A stretch of DNA of 64,000 nt from Coriobacteriales bacterium (GCA_031277035.1 JAISLY010000022.1:1-64000); one strand, 5' to 3'; shown: positions 30,782 through 40,785, counted from the stretch's first letter. The notes: generated by a model from the letters alone, not told the origin. Made by a program: numbers and translations.

Positions 30782-33100
30782 ATGTGGAGTATTGTGACGA
30801 CCGATGATCCCATAACAGGGGAAGCCCGCTACGGGGACGTCTCCCTCGACGCCTTTGAGCGTCTGCTCGAGCAGGCGGCGACCTATCTGCCAGCCGATGA
30901 GCAGGACGTTCTGCAACGGGCCTACGACTTTACCCGGACGGCCCACCAGGGTCAGATCCGCAAGAGCGGCGAGGCCTACATCAACCACCCCGTTCAGGTC
31001 GCTCTCATTTTGGCGGAGTTGCGGATGGACCTTGACACGGTCGTGGCCGCGCTTCTGCATGATACGGTGGAGGATACGCCAATCACGCTTGATGAGATAG
31101 AAGAACAGTTTGGCTCAGACGTGCGTGGCCTTGTTGACGGCGTTACGAAGATAAGCCGCATTGAAATCGAATCTCTCTCAGAGCAGCAGGTCAACAACCT
31201 GCGCAAGATGCTGCTCGCCATGTCAAAGGACATCCGCGTCATCGTCATCAAGCTTGCGGACCGCCTGCACAACATGAGAACCCTGCAGGCCCTTCGTGAG
31301 GACCGTCGCATCTTCAAGGCGCGTGAGACGATGGAAATCTACGCTCCGCTCGCCAATCGCCTGGGCATCAATTCCATCAAATGGGAGCTTGAGGACCTTG
31401 CCTTTTACTATCTTGAGCCGGCGCGCTTTCAGCAACTCAGTCGCATGGTCAAGGAGAGCCGCAACGCGCGCGAGGAGTATCTCAAACGAACCATCGACCT
31501 GATTTCTGCCGATTTGAGCAAACTGGGCATCGAAGAGGGGGTTCAGATAACCGGCCGCCCCAAGCATCTGTACTCCATCTATCAGAAAATGGCCCAGAAG
31601 GGCAAGGACTTCTCCGAGATATACGACCTCATTGCGCTGCGCATCATCGTTGAGTCTATCAAGGACTGCTATTCCTGCCTCGGCGCGGTGCATAACCTCT
31701 GGAGGCCCATGCCGGGGCGCTTTAAGGATTACATCGCCAATCCGAAATATAACCGGTATCAAAGCCTGCATACGACCGTCATCGGCCCCGCAGGGCGACC
31801 GCTTGAGATACAGATACGCACCAAGGAGATGCACGCCACGAGCGAATATGGGGTCGCGGCGCACTGGCGCTACAAGGGAGGTCGGTCCGACGCGTCGGAT
31901 GAGAGCCTCGATGAGCAGCTCGCCTGGCTGCGCCAGATGCTCGACCTGGTAGACGATGCCGATGACCCGCGGGAGTTCATGGAGGCGCTCAGGCAGGGGC
32001 TCACGTATTCCGAAGTCTTCGTGTTTACGCCAAAAGGCGAGGTCATAAGCCTGCGAGCCGGTTCGACGCCGATAGATTTCGCCTATGCAATCCACACGGA
32101 GGTTGGCAACCATTGTGTCGGCGCAAAGGTCAATGGATCCATCGTGCCGCTGTCCTACGAGCTGCAGATGGGCGACCGTGTGGAGGTTCTGACCCAGAAA
32201 AGCGCCTCGCCTTCGCGCGACTGGCTAAACCTGGTAAAAACCCCCTCGGCACGTTCGAAGATACGGGGCTATTTCTCAAAGATGAGTCGTGGCGATGACA
32301 TCCTACATGGCCGCGAGATGCTGGGGCGCGAGATGCGGCGCAATGGCCTGGGCATCTCCTCCTCTCGTTCCGCGCACGCAATTCGCAAGGTCGCCGCCGA
32401 TCTTGGGCATGGCGACCCCGATGACCTGATGGCCCTCATCGGCACCGGCAAACAAAGCGCTCGACAGGTTGCCAACAAGGTCTTACGAGCCCTGACACAG
32501 GAGCAGGAGGAGGAAGCGGCCCCAACGCCCCAGCAGCTCCTTGGCCTTGATACCCCGGCCACCTCGCCCCTTGAACCGGTGCGTGCGCGAAAACCCGCCC
32601 ATCCCACCCGCTCAAAAAGTTCCTCGGGAGTTACCGTCAAAGGACTTGAGGGCGTGCTGGTGCGGCTCTCTCACTGCTGCAATCCTGTTCCCGGAGACCA
32701 GATCATCGGCTTTATCACCCGCGGACGCGGCGTGAGCGTACACCGGGACAACTGCCCCAATGCCCAGGCCCTGATGGCCACACCCGAGCGCGTTATCGAG
32801 GTAGCCTGGGCCGAGAACGAACGCGCGAGCGGAACCTACAATGTTGAGATATTCATCGAGGCCATCGACCGTTTGCGCCTCTACCAGGATGTGACGGTCG
32901 CGCTTGGCTCAAGCGGCGTGAACATCCTCGGTGCGAACATGTCGACCCACAAAGACGGCATCGTTGAGATGCGGTATCTCTTTGAGGTCAGCGAGATAAG
33001 CCATGTGGAGCGCATCCTGCGCGAACTGCGCGCAATAGAGGGAGTCATAGACGCCCGTCGCATGCTGCCGGGCGAGGTTGTCCGCAAGCGAAAGGAGTGA
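30782..33100 (+). CDS. bifunctional (p)ppGpp synthetase/hydrolase RelA/SpoT
   Basis: HTVEDTPITLDEIEEQFG HD domain; YNRYQSLHTTVIGP synthetase; TGS and ACT domains. Confidence 0.96.
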   Translation: MWSIVTTDDPITGEARYGDVSLDAFERLLEQAATYLPADEQDVLQRAYDFTRTAHQGQIRKSGEAYINHPVQVALILAELRMDLDTVVAALLHDTVEDTPITLDEIEEQFGSDVRGLVDGVTKISRIEIESLSEQQVNNLRKMLLAMSKDIRVIVIKLADRLHNMRTLQALREDRRIFKARETMEIYAPLANRLGINSIKWELEDLAFYYLEPARFQQLSRMVKESRNAREEYLKRTIDLISADLSKLGIEEGVQITGRPKHLYSIYQKMAQKGKDFSEIYDLIALRIIVESIKDCYSCLGAVHNLWRPMPGRFKDYIANPKYNRYQSLHTTVIGPAGRPLEIQIRTKEMHATSEYGVAAHWRYKGGRSDASDESLDEQLAWLRQMLDLVDDADDPREFMEALRQGLTYSEVFVFTPKGEVISLRAGSTPIDFAYAIHTEVGNHCVGAKVNGSIVPLSYELQMGDRVEVLTQKSASPSRDWLNLVKTPSARSKIRGYFSKMSRGDDILHGREMLGREMRRNGLGISSSRSAHAIRKVAADLGHGDPDDLMALIGTGKQSARQVANKVLRALTQEQEEEAAPTPQQLLGLDTPATSPLEPVRARKPAHPTRSKSSSGVTVKGLEGVLVRLSHCCNPVPGDQIIGFITRGRGVSVHRDNCPNAQALMATPERVIEVAWAENERASGTYNVEIFIEAIDRLRLYQDVTVALGSSGVNILGANMSTHKDGIVEMRYLFEVSEISHVERILRELRAIEGVIDARRMLPGEVVRKRKE

Positions 33101-33105
33101 GTTGT

Positions 33106-33798
33106 ATGCAGATAGAACCTCTTTCGATACGCTGCCATCATATGGGCGGTATGCTGATGAACTGCTTTCTGGTCTCTGCCGGGCCAGAGGCGAGAGAGCT
33201 TCTGGTCATTGACCCGGGAGATGAGCCTGAGCGTATCCTCGCGGCAGCGGCAGGGCGCAGGATACGCCGCATCGTGCTGACCCATCGCCACCCCGACCAT
33301 ATCGGCGCCCTGCACCGCCTTGTCGAGGAAACCGGCGCCGAAGTCTTTGCCCACCGCCTGGATGCACCGCATATCGCAGACCCCTTCCTTGACGATGAGG
33401 TGCTCGGCGACATCAAGGGCGCTCAGGGCATCGATGTCCTGCTCGAGGAGGGCGACCGTGTGCCGGTCGGCGACGCGGGAGGCGCGCAGTCTGCGGGCAG
33501 GCGGGCAGAAGAACAGGAGGCGGCACAGCATCTGCTCGTCCTGCACACACCGGGGCACACCATCGGAAGCATCTGTCTCTACGATGCCCAGGGCGCCGCG
33601 CTCGTCTCTGGCGACACGCTCTTCCGTGCCTCCTGCGGACGAACGGACTTCAACACCGGCAATGAGGCGCAGATGCGCGAGAGTCTTCGTCGTCTCGCGA
33701 CCCTGCCAGACGAGGTGCTTGTCTATCCCGGACATGACGAGACGACTTCCATTGGCTGGGAGAAGCGTTTTGGCATCCTCCGTCCGTTTACAGCGTAG
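33106..33798 (+). CDS. metallo-beta-lactamase fold hydrolase (glyoxalase II-like)
   Basis: LTHRHPDHIGAL; HTPGHTIGSICLY; SGDTLF; YPGHDETT. Confidence 0.92.
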   Translation: MQIEPLSIRCHHMGGMLMNCFLVSAGPEARELLVIDPGDEPERILAAAAGRRIRRIVLTHRHPDHIGALHRLVEETGAEVFAHRLDAPHIADPFLDDEVLGDIKGAQGIDVLLEEGDRVPVGDAGGAQSAGRRAEEQEAAQHLLVLHTPGHTIGSICLYDAQGAALVSGDTLFRASCGRTDFNTGNEAQMRESLRRLATLPDEVLVYPGHDETTSIGWEKRFGILRPFTA

Positions 33799-33817
33799 GT
33801 AATCGACGGGAAAGCCG

Positions 33818-35617
33818 ATGTATGTCGCCGTGGTACAGATGGACCCCCTGCTTGGTGCTCTCAGGGAGAACGCCGAGCACGCTCTTGCCTGCATCGAGGA
33901 GCTGGCGGCGCGTCCCTACCCTCCCGATCTCGTCATCTTCCCCGCCTTCGCACTGTGCGGAGCGCCCCTGGAGGGCCTGGCGCACTCCACTGCCTTCGCT
34001 GCTGAGGCGCTGACGGTTTCGCGCGACTTCATGGCACGCGCCCCGTTGCCGACCCTGATAGGCTCGGTGCTGCCGCGCCCCTACGCAGGGCCCTCTGAGT
34101 CGATGACCTTCGTCTGTGAGCCGGAGGTTCTCTTTTGCCACGACGGCAGGGGAGGGGCGCTCGGTTTTGTCGATTTCATGGATACCTGGGAAGGGGGAGC
34201 GTACGGGGGAAGCATCAACCTGGTCATCGAGGGCCTTACGGTCGCTGTCTTCGTAGATGGCTATCCCGAGATGGGCGAAGACCTCTCAAACGTCGACCTT
34301 ATCGTCATGCTGCTTGCAAAGTCCTACCGTGGCCCGGACGAAAGCTTCACGTCCTCAACGCAGATTAAGGTGCTCAGGAATCTGGCTCGCCGGGCAAACG
34401 CCTACCTTGTCGTTGCCAATCTTGCCGGTGCGCAGGATGGGGAGGTCTTTGACGGGGCCAGTCTCATTCTTGACCCCTTTGGGACGGTTCTTGCAACGGC
34501 CGAGCCCTTCATTGAGCAGATTATCGAGGGCAACTGTCTTCCCTCGTCTCTGGCTGCTCCTGCCGCCCACCCCCTGATTGTGCGTCCGATGCTGCCCTCC
34601 GAGGCCGACTGGCGGGCCCTGAAGGCCGCCCTGGGGGCCTTTGTGGAGAAAAACGCCTTAAACGGTGTCCTTCTTGAGGTAAAGGGCGACCTTGCCTCCT
34701 CACTTCTGCTGGATCTGAGCGTTCAGACCCTGGGGGCAAAGAGGGTTCGCGCTTTGCTTCTGCCCGGCCCGAATCGCGATACGGAAGCTCTGGCCGCCGC
34801 GGCAGCCTTTGCCCAGGCCCTTGATGTCAGACTGCAGAGCCTGGATATGAGTGCGCTGCTGCAATCCTTTCCGCATCGAGCAGGCAGCTCGCATTCAGAC
34901 GGGCCTTCGTCGGGTCGACCAGCTCATGTGGCGGAGCCTTCGGCTCCGGATGAGCGGCCCAACCTGGCGGAGCCTTCGGCTCCGGATGAGCGGCCCCTCT
35001 CGGCAGCAAAGGCCCGTCTGATGGAGCGTTTGCGCGGAACCTGCCTGCTCGATGAGGCCGAAGCCCACAACCGCCTGCTTCTGAGCAGTGTGGACAAGAC
35101 CGCGCTTGCCCTTGGCATGGCGACTTCCTTTGGCGATGTTGCCGCGCCATTCGCTCCGTTCGCAACCCTGTATCGCAGCGACATTCACCGACTGATTGAG
35201 TGGCGCATCGATCAGAAGGTCGAGGCCTGGCGTACACTTTTTGCCGTGATGAAAGATGAAGACGAGCTGCGGGCTTTGGCACGTATCGACAGGATATTGC
35301 ATCTTCATATCGAGGAGGGTATGGGAATCGACCAGATACGTGAGCATGTTTCCAATGACCCGGGCGATACGGCGCCGAACAGCGCCTTTGTGGCCAAACT
35401 CCTTGAGAGCGTGCGACAGGCGGAACTGGGCAGACGACAGACGCCCATCTCTCCCTTCCTCGGCCCCAACGATCTGTACCTTGATAGGGCCTGGCCGGTG
35501 ACAAACGGCTTTGTCGATCATGCAGAGTCAGCAGCGGCAGGAGACGAGCTCTTCGAGTACCTCGGATTGCTACAGGGTCGGCATCGTCCCGACGACTGGA
35601 CCTTCATGTCCAACTGA
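33818..35617 (+). CDS. NAD+ synthetase-like protein (nitrilase + NadE architecture) with degenerate active-site motifs
   Basis: N-terminal nitrilase-like MYVAVVQMDPLLGALRENAEHAL; C-terminal NKSELA-like DKTALALGMATSFGDVAAPFAPFATLYRSDIHRLIEWR. Confidence 0.75.
   Translation: MYVAVVQMDPLLGALRENAEHALACIEELAARPYPPDLVIFPAFALCGAPLEGLAHSTAFAAEALTVSRDFMARAPLPTLIGSVLPRPYAGPSESMTFVCEPEVLFCHDGRGGALGFVDFMDTWEGGAYGGSINLVIEGLTVAVFVDGYPEMGEDLSNVDLIVMLLAKSYRGPDESFTSSTQIKVLRNLARRANAYLVVANLAGAQDGEVFDGASLILDPFGTVLATAEPFIEQIIEGNCLPSSLAAPAAHPLIVRPMLPSEADWRALKAALGAFVEKNALNGVLLEVKGDLASSLLLDLSVQTLGAKRVRALLLPGPNRDTEALAAAAAFAQALDVRLQSLDMSALLQSFPHRAGSSHSDGPSSGRPAHVAEPSAPDERPNLAEPSAPDERPLSAAKARLMERLRGTCLLDEAEAHNRLLLSSVDKTALALGMATSFGDVAAPFAPFATLYRSDIHRLIEWRIDQKVEAWRTLFAVMKDEDELRALARIDRILHLHIEEGMGIDQIREHVSNDPGDTAPNSAFVAKLLESVRQAELGRRQTPISPFLGPNDLYLDRAWPVTNGFVDHAESAAAGDELFEYLGLLQGRHRPDDWTFMSN
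34931..34996. repeat. 30-bp in-frame tandem repeat (2 copies, period 36) inside the NadE-like gene
   Basis: gcggagccttcggctccggatgagcggccc x2, encoding AEPSAPDERP x2. Confidence 0.95.
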
Positions 35618-35706
35618 GCAGGCAGGATACCACTTCGCATACGGGCAGGCATGCTTCCGGGCCTCCTGACGGAGTGGCAGACAATGATAGTAAAGGCTGA
35701 TTCGCG

Positions 35707-36690
35707 ATGCGCGCACACGAACTGCGAAACGATAGAAAAAGCACCCTGCGCTCCTCGGCAGTCCTGATGCTGACCGCCCTGATATGGGGCGGCGCGTTTG
35801 TCGGGCAACGAGCGAGCATGGAGTTCATCGGGCCGTTTCTGTTCATCGCCCTGCGCATGGCATTGGGTGCCGCCTCGCTGCTGCTCGTTGTGCTTTTGGG
35901 CGGCGCGTTGTTTCCTCGACGCCCTGAGGTGCAAACGAACGCCTTACGGGGCAGACGCTTTTTTCTTGCCGGCTGTGTCTGCGGTTTGGTACTGTTTTGC
36001 TCCACCGCGTTTCAGCAGGTGGGGATTATCGACGTGCAGGCCGGTAAGGCTGGCTTTTTGACGACCCTTTACATTGTCCTGGTTCCAATCCTGGGAATCG
36101 CACTGCGGCACAAGACGCATTGGAACACCTGGCTTGCGGTTCTGATAGCCGTGCTCGGCCTCTACTTTCTCTGCGTCCAACCGGGCTTTGCCATAGAGCC
36201 AGGCGACCTGATTGTGCTGGTGGGGGCTTTTGGCTGGGCCTGCCACATCCTCGTCATCGATCATTTTGTGCGCAACGCGAGCCAGCGCGATGTCCTGCGT
36301 CTCTGTGCGCTGCAATTCGTCTTTGCCGCTGTGCTCGCCCTGCTCTGCTCCCTTCTGTTTGATGGCTTCTTTCCCCGTGGCAGCGCTGACCTCCAGGCGT
36401 TTCTCGCAGCGCTTCCCTCCGTGCTCTATGTTGGCATCCTCTCGACCGGCCTGGCCTTTACCCTGCAGGCGGTTGGTCAACAGGGCCTGAGTCCGGCCGC
36501 GGCTTCGCTTATCATGTCCCTTGAGTCGGTCTTTGCCGTGCTCTGCGGCATGCTCATCCTCCACGAGACAATGAGCCTTCGAGAGGTGCTCGGTTGTGCG
36601 TTCATGTTTGCCGCCGTCGTCATCTCGCAGCTTCCCAGGGCAAACCGTGACACAGTCGCAAAGCCGCAAAAGCCCGGCGAGCCGACGTGA
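35707..36690 (+). CDS. EamA/DMT family transporter
   Basis: Two EamA-type 5-TM repeats; TALIWGGAFVGQRASMEFIGPFLFIALRM, SPAAASLIMSLESVFAVLCGMLILHE. Confidence 0.92.
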   Translation: MRAHELRNDRKSTLRSSAVLMLTALIWGGAFVGQRASMEFIGPFLFIALRMALGAASLLLVVLLGGALFPRRPEVQTNALRGRRFFLAGCVCGLVLFCSTAFQQVGIIDVQAGKAGFLTTLYIVLVPILGIALRHKTHWNTWLAVLIAVLGLYFLCVQPGFAIEPGDLIVLVGAFGWACHILVIDHFVRNASQRDVLRLCALQFVFAAVLALLCSLLFDGFFPRGSADLQAFLAALPSVLYVGILSTGLAFTLQAVGQQGLSPAAASLIMSLESVFAVLCGMLILHETMSLREVLGCAFMFAAVVISQLPRANRDTVAKPQKPGEPT

Positions 36691-36774
36691 GGAAGCTGCC
36701 TTGCGCGGCCTGTTCTGTGGTACAGTATCCCTACTGATGTTTTAAGGATGCCAAAGCCTGACGAGGAGGTCACC

Positions 36775-37728
36775 ATGCCGACCATTACCGCCAAGGAGGT
36801 TCGCGTACCCGCTGACGTCCTGCCCGAAGCCCGCGACACCTACCTTGACAACTACCTTTCCGCGACCAGGGCAACGGGTCGTCTCATGCTCTACGCCTGC
36901 GACCAGAAAATCGAGCACATGAACGGCGATTTTTTTGGAGAGGGAATAGCTCCCGAAGATAACGACCCCGAGCATCTCTTCCGCATCGGCTCGAGGGGTA
37001 CCGTTGGCGTTCTGGCGGCTCAGAGAGGCCTCATCGCCCGCTACGCGGCGGATTATCCCCAGATTAACTACCTCGTCAAGATGAACTCCAAGACAAACCT
37101 TGTGGGTACCAAGCAGGACGACCCCTATTCACCCCTTCTCTATTCGCTGGAAAGCGTACTTCTCATGCGCGAGGCCGGTGTGAAGATTGTCGGCGTCGGC
37201 TACACGATCTATCTTGGCAGCGAGTATGAATCCACGATGATGTCCGAGGCGGGTGAGCTGATTGCCGAGGCGCACGCGGCCGGTCTTCTGGTCGTGCTGT
37301 GGATATACCCGCGCGGCAAGGCGGTCGCCGACGAAAAGGACGCTGATTTGATTGCCGGAGCCGCGGGTGTGGCACTGTGCCTTGGAGCCGATTTTGTGAA
37401 GGTCAACCCACCGAAGGCAGGCGAGGGGAGCACGTCGGCCGAATTGCTCGCCCGCGCGTCTGAGGCGGCGGGACGCACCGGCCTGGTCTGTGCCGGCGGC
37501 TCGACGGTTGACGCCGAGCGCTTTCTGACGCAGCTTTATGAGCAGATTCACGTGGGCGGAGCCGCGGGTAACGCAACCGGTCGCAATATCCACCAGCGTC
37601 CACTCGATGAGGCGGTGCGCCTGACCAAGGCCATCAGCGCCATCACGCTTGCGGATTACGAGATACAGAGGGCACTCGCGGTCTTTGAGGGCAAAGAGGA
37701 TTTTGACCCCCAGGGCACTCCCGTCTGA
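36775..37728 (+). CDS. archaeal-type class I fructose-bisphosphate aldolase / DhnA family
   Basis: LMLYACDQKIEHMNGDF; GADFVKVNPP Schiff-base Lys region; VCAGGSTVDAERFL; GGAAGNATGRNIHQRP. Confidence 0.85.
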   Translation: MPTITAKEVRVPADVLPEARDTYLDNYLSATRATGRLMLYACDQKIEHMNGDFFGEGIAPEDNDPEHLFRIGSRGTVGVLAAQRGLIARYAADYPQINYLVKMNSKTNLVGTKQDDPYSPLLYSLESVLLMREAGVKIVGVGYTIYLGSEYESTMMSEAGELIAEAHAAGLLVVLWIYPRGKAVADEKDADLIAGAAGVALCLGADFVKVNPPKAGEGSTSAELLARASEAAGRTGLVCAGGSTVDAERFLTQLYEQIHVGGAAGNATGRNIHQRPLDEAVRLTKAISAITLADYEIQRALAVFEGKEDFDPQGTPV

Positions 37729-37759
37729 TTTCTGCTACGAGCGGCAGAGGCCTTACACC

Positions 37760-39796
37760 TTACTGGCTTTCGTGCCGTCTGAAGAAATCGGTGCGTGGAG
37801 GCAGTTCTCGTACGAGATGCCCGCCTCGCTCAATCTCTGCAGGGGAGCAGAAGGGCTCAAAACCTTTGAAGATATGCTCCCAGGAAAAAAAGACCCTCTC
37901 CTCGACATCAAACGCAAGATAGTCAAATATCATACGAGTGCCAAGAGGCGCGATGGGGTGCATCAGAATTGTGCAGACACGCAGCAGGTAAAAGGCGTTG
38001 CGCAGCACCCCTCGCCGCTCAGCTGCCCCGTCGCCCGCCTCCCTGATAGCCTCAGACCAGTACTTGTTGGCAAAGCGGATAAAGTCACCCATGAGCTGCA
38101 TGACCGTATGAAGCTCCTGTCGGTACATCAGGCGTTCATACTCCAGTATCGTCTCCTCTGCCCTGGCCTTGATCTGTGGCGCAGGTGCGCCAAGCGGCAG
38201 CATCCCAGCGCTGTCCCGTGCCGCCGCATAAAAGCAGGAACGCGCCAGACGATTGAAGACATTGGTCAGGAGCTGACCCTCCCTGAGCACCGGGTCCGCG
38301 TCCTTTTCCTGCGCCGAGGGATTGAGCGGTTTTGGCTGAAAACTCGTCGGACGCAGGCCCAGACCGAGTGCGAGAAAATGGGCCCGCAGCTGTTCGGGTG
38401 TGTAGTAATCAAGCAGCTCATCGGCCATCGGTGGCCTGACGGTGCCGGAGGATGAGGCTTTTTTTCCGAGGAACTGGAGATGGTAATTTGCGACCAGCAG
38501 GGATTGTTGCAGCTCGCCGGGTTCAGCTTTTCTTCGTGGTTCATGCGATGCGGGCAGGGCGGCCCACATCGCGGTCTGCGCAACCCCGTAGAAGTAGAGA
38601 TTGTCCTGACCGATGAACTGATAGATGGTGGCCTCGGGGTCACACCAGTAATCCTCCCAACTCTGCCCTTCAACAACCGGTCGTTTGGGGTTGAGGCTCT
38701 CAATCCCGCGCCCGGCGTTCTCAAGCCAGGTGCGCGTGAAGCTGATTGGTGCCCACAGCGATTCTGGCCAACACCAGACCGTCAAACCCGCTGTGTCCTC
38801 GATGACCGGGGCAGGTACCCCCCAGGCGATATTGCCGGTTATACGAAAGGGTACGAGCGTCTTGCCGGTGCGAAAGCGCACTCCCTGAGCGTCAAGGGTG
38901 CTGCGTGCCACGTCGCGCGCCTGCAGGGAGTCGAATGCAAGTTCAAAGGACTGCTTGTTTGCCTCCGCCTCACTGAAGCGATGGGGGGGCAGGACGGGGG
39001 CAAGTGTGTGGTATTCCTCAAGATGTTCGTTTTTGACATATATGATGGCCTCGCCCAAAAACTCGTCGATGGTGTTACGCACGATGTCGCGCGAGAGCCC
39101 ATCGGATTCGAGATCGGCAACATGGTCCTTGAGAAGCTGCTTGAACGCAGGCAGATCAAAGTACCAGTTCTCAACCTCACGCATGACCGGCCGCTTGCCG
39201 GAAAGCGCACTGATTGGATTGATGAGGTCGACGGGCAGATACTGGTGGCCAAGGTCGCATTCGTCAGCATAGGCATGCTCGCTCTTGCAGCCGGGTATCG
39301 GACAGCGTCCGAGAACCTGTCGGCCGTTGAGAAAGCTCTCTGCCTCCTCATCGTAGAACTGGGCGGTGGATATGCGATGCAGCCAACCGTTGTCATACAG
39401 ACGCCTGATGATATCTTCGGTCATCTCCACATGAAGAGCCCTGGAGGCGCCCAGCCCTGATCCTTCGAAGATGTCGCAGGAAATTGCATAGGCTTTGAGG
39501 GTGGCTGCCTGCGCGTCATGGTTTTGCTGCACGTAGGCCTCGATGCTGCCCTGAAACTCGCCTGCCTCGGTGAGCTTGCGGTAGCCTTCATCAATCGGCG
39601 AACCGTAGCAGTCGGTGCCACAGACGAACAGTACGTTTTCTGCACCGATGCGATCGCGCAAAAAACGCGCGTAGGTGTCTGCCGGCACAAAGACGCCACC
39701 AATGTGCCCGAAATGCAGGCCCTTGTTGCCATAGGGCATGCCGGATGTGACAACGGCTCTCTTGGGGAAGGTGGGACGGGCAGGACAATCCGACAT
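37760..39796 (-). CDS. methionyl-tRNA synthetase-like class I tRNA ligase family protein
   Basis: VTSGMPYGNKGLHFGHIGG (HIGH box), C-x-x-x-C zinc knuckle CPIPGC; KMSKS position reads KASSS; start chosen at MSDCPARP. Confidence 0.82.
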   Translation of the reverse strand: MSDCPARPTFPKRAVVTSGMPYGNKGLHFGHIGGVFVPADTYARFLRDRIGAENVLFVCGTDCYGSPIDEGYRKLTEAGEFQGSIEAYVQQNHDAQAATLKAYAISCDIFEGSGLGASRALHVEMTEDIIRRLYDNGWLHRISTAQFYDEEAESFLNGRQVLGRCPIPGCKSEHAYADECDLGHQYLPVDLINPISALSGKRPVMREVENWYFDLPAFKQLLKDHVADLESDGLSRDIVRNTIDEFLGEAIIYVKNEHLEEYHTLAPVLPPHRFSEAEANKQSFELAFDSLQARDVARSTLDAQGVRFRTGKTLVPFRITGNIAWGVPAPVIEDTAGLTVWCWPESLWAPISFTRTWLENAGRGIESLNPKRPVVEGQSWEDYWCDPEATIYQFIGQDNLYFYGVAQTAMWAALPASHEPRRKAEPGELQQSLLVANYHLQFLGKKASSSGTVRPPMADELLDYYTPEQLRAHFLALGLGLRPTSFQPKPLNPSAQEKDADPVLREGQLLTNVFNRLARSCFYAAARDSAGMLPLGAPAPQIKARAEETILEYERLMYRQELHTVMQLMGDFIRFANKYWSEAIREAGDGAAERRGVLRNAFYLLRVCTILMHPIAPLGTRMIFDYLAFDVEERVFFSWEHIFKGFEPFCSPAEIERGGHLVRELPPRTDFFRRHESQ

Positions 39797-39877
39797 CTCT
39801 ATTCTCACTCCTTGGTAATCGCCGTACTTCTTATTTCTCCCATGTAGTACGATTATCGCATACACACGGCAGAAAGG

Positions 39878-40591
39878 ATGGACGGCATGGCCGACTTTGA
39901 TTTTGAACAGTTTAAGAGGGATCTTCTGGACGGTGTGGGCAAAACGGCCGATGCGGTCTCGAGTGCGGCAAAGGACGCGGGTGCGGATGTACGACGCTTC
40001 AAAGAATTTAACGAGGTCGGCCGCGACCTTGCGCGAAGCGGGGCAGTGACCAGCCACGGCGGCAACCTCAGCGAAAGCGACGGGAAGTCCATCTGGATCA
40101 CCCGCACCGGGGCGCAACTCGGACACCTTTCGCCAGGCGATGTACTCGGTGTCGGTTGGGAGCCGTCCGAACGCGACGCCGAGGCCTCGATGGAGCTGCT
40201 CGTGCATCGCGCAATCTATCATGCCCTTGACCGTGAGGCGATGGTTGCCGGCGTCGCGTTTGGGCGGAAGGCCATCGTCCATGCGCACAGCAGATACGCG
40301 ACCTTTCGCTCGATGATAGGCGACGCGATTCGCCCGGCCGATTCTGAGGGAATCCATGTCCTTGGAAACGAGATTGCCGTGTTGGCACCGCACAAGGCGG
40401 TTGCCAGTGAGGAGGTTGCGCAGATGATGACCGATGTCATCAGGCGCGGCGCGCGTATCGCCGTTGTACGGGCGCATGGCCCCTTTGCCGTCGCTGAGAG
40501 CCTTGAGGAAGCCTACCGCCTGGTATCCTGCCTGGAGTATTCCGCAGAACTGCTCACCCTTTTTGAGATGACGGGGCGGCCGAGCGCATAG
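39878..40591 (+). CDS. class II aldolase/adducin family protein
   Basis: ARSGAVTSHGGNLSESDGKSIWITRTGAQLGHLSPGDVL; HRAIYHAL; RAHGPFAV. Confidence 0.88.
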   Translation: MDGMADFDFEQFKRDLLDGVGKTADAVSSAAKDAGADVRRFKEFNEVGRDLARSGAVTSHGGNLSESDGKSIWITRTGAQLGHLSPGDVLGVGWEPSERDAEASMELLVHRAIYHALDREAMVAGVAFGRKAIVHAHSRYATFRSMIGDAIRPADSEGIHVLGNEIAVLAPHKAVASEEVAQMMTDVIRRGARIAVVRAHGPFAVAESLEEAYRLVSCLEYSAELLTLFEMTGRPSA

Positions 40592-40660
40592 GTTTGCTGG
40601 GAGCTGGTATGCGGTGAAGCGTGTTGCAAGTCCACAAACGACCTGGCTTGAATACGGGGC

Positions 40661-40706
40661 CCCCAAAAAGTACACTGAGCCCGTAAGGGCGAGGGACTTT
40701 TTGGGG
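40661..40706 (-). terminator. inverted repeat downstream of tRNA-Leu (possible terminator)
   Basis: CCCCAAAAAGT...ACTTTTTGGGG, 11-bp perfect arms, 24-nt loop. Confidence 0.5.
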
Positions 40707-40733
40707 ATAAGGAGCAACCGCGAAACGAAGTAC

Positions 40734-40760
40734 GTCCGAGCCTGCCTGGCAGGCTCGGAC
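40734..40760. repeat. 12-bp-stem palindrome adjacent to tRNA-Leu
   Basis: GTCCGAGCCTGC-CTG-GCAGGCTCGGAC. Confidence 0.85.
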
Positions 40761-40785
40761 TACGGTGTGAAGCGTGTTGCGACGT

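Noticed and set aside
39797-40717. N-terminal extension of the 985-aa minus-strand ORF (MetRS-like)
   Set aside because: The first 307 codons run antisense to the class II aldolase gene and show no family motif; the true start is MSDCPARP at 39796.
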